64,000 bases of DNA, from the NCBI GenBank assembly GCA_052118065.1, contig JBQKHY010000001.1, forward strand, positions 62,001-126,000. The letters are read 5' to 3'. Shown here in pieces: positions 59,617-64,000 of this stretch; the first letter of the stretch is position 1, and every line of letters begins with the position of its first letter. The DNA comes from Ruminococcoides sp052118065 (GTDB lineage Bacteria; Bacillota; Clostridia; Oscillospirales; Acutalibacteraceae). The notes beneath the pieces were generated by a model that had not been told where the DNA came from, did not search any database, and saw nothing but the letters and a program-made list of their open reading frames with translations. The translations under genes and the position numbers were made by a program.

Positions 59617-61809
59617 ATGGTTGAACATTATCCAAATTATCAGGACTTTAATGACTTAGTTGAACTTATCAATGACAGTGAAAACGATTTTGATTTACAG
59701 TTAATTCAAAAGGCATATTTATTGGCTCGTTCAGCTCATAAAGACCAAAGGAGAGTTTCCGGTGTACCATATATTCTTCATCCAACATCAGTTGCTTGTA
59801 TTTTGGTTCAGATGGGTATGGATACAGAGTCTGTTGTAGCTGCTTTGCTCCATGATGTTGTGGAAGATACCGATGTTGAACTTGACGAAATAAAGAAGAA
59901 GTTTGGTGAAACAGTCGCAGAAATTGTTGATGGTGTAACTAAACTTTCCAAGATTACATATTCTAACCGTGAGGAACGACAGGCTGAGAACTTGCGTAAA
60001 ATGCTAATAGCTATGAGTAACGATATTAGAGTTATTATCGTAAAATTAGCCGACAGACTTCATAACTTGCGTACTATTGATGTTATGAGACCTCAGAAAC
60101 AAAGGGATAAAGCTCTAGAAGTTATGGAGGTTTTTGCTCCTATTGCTCACCGTTTAGGTATGAAAGCAATGAAAGAACAACTGGAAGATATCTCTATCAG
60201 AATTCTTGACCCTGTAGGCTATGAAGAAATTGAAAATGACCTACAACTAAAGAAAGAAGAAAGAGATAAATTTATTGAAAAAATTAAACATGAAATCACC
60301 GAAAGAATAGGTGACACTGTTAAGCATATTTATGTTACAGGTAGAGTAAAGTCTATTAACTCAATCTACCGTAAAACCTTTATGAAAGGTAAAACAATGG
60401 ACGAAATCTATGATGTATTTGCAGTTAGAGTTATTGTAGATTCTGTCCTTGATTGTTACAATGTTCTTGGTGTTGTACATGATATTTATCAGCCTTTGCC
60501 TAATAGATTTAAGGATTATATCAGTACACCTAAGAAGAATATGTATCAGTCACTTCACACTACTGTTATCGGTAAGGACGGTGTACCTTTTGAAGTACAA
60601 ATCCGTACTTGGGAAATGCACTATGCTGCCGAGTATGGTATTGCAGCTCACTGGAAGTATAAGCTGGGTTTAGGTCCCGGTAAAAGTGACAAAAAGGCTA
60701 TGCAGGAACAGATTGAGTCCTTGCGTAGAACTATTGAAAATCAAATTCAGTCGGAAGATGCAACAGATATTATTAAGAATATCAAGAATGACCTTAGCCA
60801 GGACGAAGTATTTGTATTTACTCCAAAGGGTGACTTAATGAACTTACCTAACGGTTCAACTGTTATTGACTTAGCCTATGCTATCCATACAGAAGTAGGT
60901 AACAGAATGATTGGTGCTAAGGTAGACAGAAGAATTGTACCTATTGACTATAAGCTAAAGAATGGTGAAATTGTTGAGATTATCACCCAAAAGGAAGGTT
61001 CAGGACCAAAGAGAGATTGGCTGAATATTGTCAAAACTTCTGAAGCCAGAACCAAGATTAGACAGTGGTTTAAGCGTGAAAAGCGTGATGAAAATATTGT
61101 TGAAGGTAAGGCTATGTTAGAGTCGGAACTTAAGAAGTCAGGACTTTACTTTAACGATAGTGATGTGGAGGATATTTTTCCTAAAATTTATTCTAAGCAA
61201 CATTGTAATAATCTAGAAGATTTCTATGCTGCCATTGGTTATGGTGGTATTCAAATCTGGAAGATTATGCCTAGAATCAAGGAAGAATATCAGAAAAAGT
61301 ATGAAAAGAAAGTTGAAGAATTTGTCCCACCTAAAGAAATTCCAAAACCAAGAAAAGCATCTTCAGGTGTTAGAATTGAGGGTATGGACGATTGTTTGAT
61401 TAAGTTTTCTAAGTGTTGTAACCCGCTACCGGGGGATGATATTATCGGTTTCATTACAAGAGGTTATGGCGTTTCTATTCATAAAAAGGAATGTACAAAT
61501 GTTCCTAAGGATATAGAACACTCAGCCGAACCGGAGAGATGGGTAAAAGCAACTTGGATTGATAATGTTGAAGACAGCTACCGTAGTACACTTGAAATTG
61601 TTGCTATGGACCGTACAGGCTTACTTGCCGATGTTACTATTAAACTGTCACAAATGCACATTTTCATTCGTAACTTAACTTCAAGAGAAGCTAAAAACGG
61701 CAATGCAGTTGTAATTGCTACAATAGATACAAACGGTATTGACCACCTAAAGGGCGTTATGACCCATTTAGGCAGTATTAACGGTATAATTTCCGTAACA
61801 AGAATATAG
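59617..61809 (+). CDS. relA: Bifunctional (p)ppGpp synthetase/hydrolase
   Basis: The protein has 730 residues. The HD hydrolase domain with 'ALLHDVVEDTDV' (near residue 77) is intact. The synthetase domain has 'FKDYISTPKKNMYQSLHTTVIG' and 'EYGIAAHWKYK' (near 338). TGS ('VFVFTPKGDLMNLPNGSTVID', near 397), zinc-finger-like 'KFSKCCNPLPGDDIIGFITRG' and a C-terminal ACT domain follow. It makes and breaks the stringent-response alarmone on the ribosome. AAGGAGG precedes the ATG. Confidence 0.96.
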   Translation: MVEHYPNYQDFNDLVELINDSENDFDLQLIQKAYLLARSAHKDQRRVSGVPYILHPTSVACILVQMGMDTESVVAALLHDVVEDTDVELDEIKKKFGETVAEIVDGVTKLSKITYSNREERQAENLRKMLIAMSNDIRVIIVKLADRLHNLRTIDVMRPQKQRDKALEVMEVFAPIAHRLGMKAMKEQLEDISIRILDPVGYEEIENDLQLKKEERDKFIEKIKHEITERIGDTVKHIYVTGRVKSINSIYRKTFMKGKTMDEIYDVFAVRVIVDSVLDCYNVLGVVHDIYQPLPNRFKDYISTPKKNMYQSLHTTVIGKDGVPFEVQIRTWEMHYAAEYGIAAHWKYKLGLGPGKSDKKAMQEQIESLRRTIENQIQSEDATDIIKNIKNDLSQDEVFVFTPKGDLMNLPNGSTVIDLAYAIHTEVGNRMIGAKVDRRIVPIDYKLKNGEIVEIITQKEGSGPKRDWLNIVKTSEARTKIRQWFKREKRDENIVEGKAMLESELKKSGLYFNDSDVEDIFPKIYSKQHCNNLEDFYAAIGYGGIQIWKIMPRIKEEYQKKYEKKVEEFVPPKEIPKPRKASSGVRIEGMDDCLIKFSKCCNPLPGDDIIGFITRGYGVSIHKKECTNVPKDIEHSAEPERWVKATWIDNVEDSYRSTLEIVAMDRTGLLADVTIKLSQMHIFIRNLTSREAKNGNAVVIATIDTNGIDHLKGVMTHLGSINGIISVTRI

Positions 61810-61824
61810 GAGAATAGAATTTTT

Positions 61825-62280
61825 ATGAGAGCAGTATTACAGAGAGTAAAGGATGCAAGTGTTACAATAGACGGTGAAGTAAAAGGAAAATGCAATAACG
61901 GTTTTCTAATTTTACTAGGTGTTAAAGCAGGTGACAGTGAGAAAGAGGCTGATTTTCTGGCAAAGAAAATCGCTAACCTTAGAGTTTTTACTGATGAAAA
62001 TGACAAGATGAATCTTTCTTTACTTGACATTAATGGCGAAACATTAGTTATTTCAAACTTTACTTTATATGCAGATTGCTCCCATGGTCGCAGACCAAAT
62101 TTCCTTAATGCTGAAAAGCCTGATAAAGCAAATGCACTTTATGAGTATTTTTGCGATAAGCTACATACAGAGGGTATCTCTGTTGTAGAAAAAGGTGAAT
62201 TTGGTGCTGATATGAAAGTTAGTCTTTTAAATGACGGACCTGTTACAATAATTTTAGATACAGAGGAAATAATGAAATGA
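61825..62280 (+). CDS. dtd: D-aminoacyl-tRNA deacylase
   Basis: The protein has 151 residues. The Gly-cisPro motif is visible in 'NDGPVTIILDT' and the second motif in 'VISNFTLYADCSHGRRPNF'. 'MRAVLQRVKDASVTIDG' is the standard start. It removes D-amino acids and glycine mischarged onto tRNA. It commonly follows relA in Firmicutes, as here. It overlaps the next gene by four bases (ATGA). Confidence 0.96.
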   Translation: MRAVLQRVKDASVTIDGEVKGKCNNGFLILLGVKAGDSEKEADFLAKKIANLRVFTDENDKMNLSLLDINGETLVISNFTLYADCSHGRRPNFLNAEKPDKANALYEYFCDKLHTEGISVVEKGEFGADMKVSLLNDGPVTIILDTEEIMK

Positions 62281-62921
62281 TAGAATTAAAGCAGTATGTA
62301 GTTAGTATAATGGGTACAAATTCTTTTCTTCTTATGGATAAAGATACAAAAGCTCTTGCCTTAGTTGACCCGGGAGAATTTTCTGAAGAAATTTTAAAGG
62401 ATATACATTCTTTAGGTGATGACCTACAGATGATTTTGCTTACTCATGGTCATTTTGACCATATCGGTGGTGTAGCAAGTTTCCTAAGATTATTCCCAAA
62501 TGCAAAGGTGTATGTTGGTGAAAAAGATGTTGAATGTGTAGAGAATGACGAACTTAATCTTAGTGCTAAAATGGGAAGAACTGTAGTGGAAAAATTCCCT
62601 ACAATCCCACTAAAGGATAATGAAGAAATTTCTTTAGGCAACACAAAAATCAAGTTTATTGAAACTCCGGGTCATACAGAGGGTAGTGGCTGTTACATTT
62701 TTGATGACAAAATTCTTTCAGGTGATACAGTATTTTGCGAATCATGTGGCAGAACTGATTTTCCAAACGGTTCATCAGCAAAAATGATTAAAAGCCTAAG
62801 AAAGATTGCAGAAATAGAGGGTGAATACATAATTTATCCGGGTCACGAAATGAACACAACACTTTCTCATGAGAAGAAATACAACCCTTATATGATGAGT
62901 AACTATGAAGATATATATTAA
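62277..62921 (+). CDS. MBL-fold metallo-hydrolase (glyoxalase II-like)
   Basis: The protein has 214 residues. The metal site 'LLTHGHFDHIGG' matches HxHxDH, with further ligands in 'ETPGHTEGSGCY' and 'GDTVF'. 'YPGHEMNTTLSHEKKYNPYM' is the C-terminal hydrolase block. Proteins of this family next to relA and dtd are usually annotated as hydroxyacylglutathione hydrolase-like; the substrate is unknown. It overlaps the hemZ gene by 17 bases. Confidence 0.9.
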   Translation: MIELKQYVVSIMGTNSFLLMDKDTKALALVDPGEFSEEILKDIHSLGDDLQMILLTHGHFDHIGGVASFLRLFPNAKVYVGEKDVECVENDELNLSAKMGRTVVEKFPTIPLKDNEEISLGNTKIKFIETPGHTEGSGCYIFDDKILSGDTVFCESCGRTDFPNGSSAKMIKSLRKIAEIEGEYIIYPGHEMNTTLSHEKKYNPYMMSNYEDIY

Positions 62922-64000
62922 GAACCACCCTTTTCATTATGAAATTGAGAATATCACAAGATTATTCTTTCCATATGAAAAGTTACAGGTAGTAAAGTTT
63001 ATCGGTAACGAAATAACCGAATATGAAAGTCCATATATTTTAACAGAAATTAATGATGAAATTTCTGTTACAGTAAATTTTCAGAACTTTCAGAAAAGTG
63101 ATACAACTGATAAGACAGAAGATGAAAAAGAAAATGAAAGATTAATTTCAAGTGTACTTTATAATCTTCTCACAGAATATACAGGTATCAAAATGCCTTG
63201 GGGTATGATTACAGGCATTAGACCTGTAAAATATTTTAGAAATTTAAAGGAAAATTATTCCGAAGAATATGCAAAAGAATATTTCAAAAATTCTTATTTT
63301 GTAAGTGATGAAAAGATTAACCTTGCAAAAATTACCGAAAAGTACGAAAAAGACATTATTAATTCTTCTAAAGAAAATTCATTTTCCCTTTATGTTTCAA
63401 TTCCATTTTGTCCATCAAGATGCAGTTACTGTAGCTTTGTTTCTCAATCAGTTGCAAGAACAAAACATTTAATAGAACCATATGTTGATTTACTTTGTAA
63501 AGAAATTGAATATACAGGTAATATAGCAAAGGAAAATAATTTGCATCTGGAAACTGTGTATATTGGTGGTGGTACACCAACAACACTTAACCCTAATCAG
63601 TTGGAAAAAATGATTAAGGCAATCAACAGTTCCTTCAATATGGAAACTTGCAGAGAGTTTACTGTTGAAGCCGGTAGACCTGACACCATTACAGCAGATA
63701 AACTAAAGGTTCTAAAGGATAATGGTGTTACAAGAATAAGCATTAACCCTCAAACATTAAACGATAGTGTACTTGAAAAGATAGGCAGAAAGCATACTTC
63801 CAAAAATGCACTTGATATGTTTGATTTAGCAAGAACTTATGATTTTAACTGCACAAATGCTGACTTAATAGCAGGACTGCCTACTGATACAGTGGAAAGT
63901 TTTGCACATTCACTTGATATGTTAGTGGAAAAAAATCTTGAAAATATTACTGTTCATACCTTGTCAATCAAGCGTTCAGCCGATTATACAGAACAAGGAC
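62905..64000 (+). CDS. hemZ: Radical SAM coproporphyrinogen dehydrogenase HemZ-like (3' truncated)
   Basis: The frame starts at ATG 62905 inside the MBL gene and is open to the right edge, giving 365 codons of an expected about 490. The HemZ-specific N-terminal domain (about residues 1-150, with 'MPWGMITGIRPVKYF') precedes the radical SAM core. The cluster motif CPSRCSYC matches CxxxCxxC and 'YIGGGTPTTL' is the SAM GGE-type motif. The relA-dtd-MBL-hemZ order is typical of Clostridia. Whether it acts in heme synthesis here is open; no other heme genes are visible. Confidence 0.9.
   Translation, partial: MKIYIKNHPFHYEIENITRLFFPYEKLQVVKFIGNEITEYESPYILTEINDEISVTVNFQNFQKSDTTDKTEDEKENERLISSVLYNLLTEYTGIKMPWGMITGIRPVKYFRNLKENYSEEYAKEYFKNSYFVSDEKINLAKITEKYEKDIINSSKENSFSLYVSIPFCPSRCSYCSFVSQSVARTKHLIEPYVDLLCKEIEYTGNIAKENNLHLETVYIGGGTPTTLNPNQLEKMIKAINSSFNMETCREFTVEAGRPDTITADKLKVLKDNGVTRISINPQTLNDSVLEKIGRKHTSKNALDMFDLARTYDFNCTNADLIAGLPTDTVESFAHSLDMLVEKNLENITVHTLSIKRSADYTEQG

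Overview
The window comes from an AT-rich, endospore-forming, starch-degrading member of the Clostridia, most like a gut Ruminococcus of the R. bromii type. This is inferred from three things: a secreted GH13 amylase with a starch-binding module and a type I dockerin, a second dockerin protein, and a set of sporulation and germination genes (SpoVM-like peptide, SipL-like protein, SpoIVA, Ger proteins). No rRNA, tRNA or CRISPR array was seen. Many promoters are near-consensus sigma-A sites with exactly 17 bases between the boxes, and many transcription units end in clear hairpin-plus-T terminators.

Layout. 1-2.5 kb: end of a large probable surface protein, then a leucine-rich-repeat protein with a dockerin. 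2.6-6.95 kb: a tight five-gene cassette (HPr-kinase-like protein, PqqD-like protein, S24/S26 peptidase, ABC exporter, NTP_transf_5 protein) that resembles the accessory part of Firmicute lasso-peptide clusters but has no cyclase and no visible precursor. 7-8.9 kb: panD and a uracil/xanthine permease. 9-12.8 kb: two tandemly duplicated BspA-type LRR genes with identical promoters. 12.9-16.9 kb, minus strand: aconitase, isocitrate dehydrogenase and the redox regulator Rex, with a Rex-like operator at the promoter. 17-22.2 kb: typA, a DEDDh exonuclease and a polar amino acid ABC transporter. 22.3-23 kb: a small phage-like pair preceded by a LexA-like palindrome. 23.1-25.4 kb: the amylase. 25.6-27.7 kb: a small Cys-rich protein, pgeF and an RluA-family synthase.

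27.8-32.7 kb is a sporulation neighbourhood: a 47-codon hydrophobic peptide gene coupled to a 30-codon SpoVM homologue, a decayed starch-binding protein gene, a Fic protein, a structured MITE-like repeat, then a SipL-like gene and spoIVA. SpoVM, SpoIVA and SipL act together when the coat is anchored on the forespore. 32.8-40.3 kb carries beta and gamma subunits of a sodium-pumping decarboxylase, a Wzz/BY-kinase pair, an aminotransferase and secDF. 40.3-46.9 kb has a znuABC-like zinc importer, a DUF421/DUF4363 pair and a germinant-receptor operon with an unusually short C subunit.

47 kb to the right edge is one long, compact plus-strand run of housekeeping genes: hprK, murB, rapZ, whiA, xseB, ispA, dxs, tlyA, nadK, argR, recN, recJ, relA, dtd, an MBL-fold hydrolase and a truncated hemZ. 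The xseB-ispA-dxs-tlyA-nadK-argR-recN order is typical of Clostridia, but xseA is missing beside xseB and yvcK is missing between rapZ and whiA.
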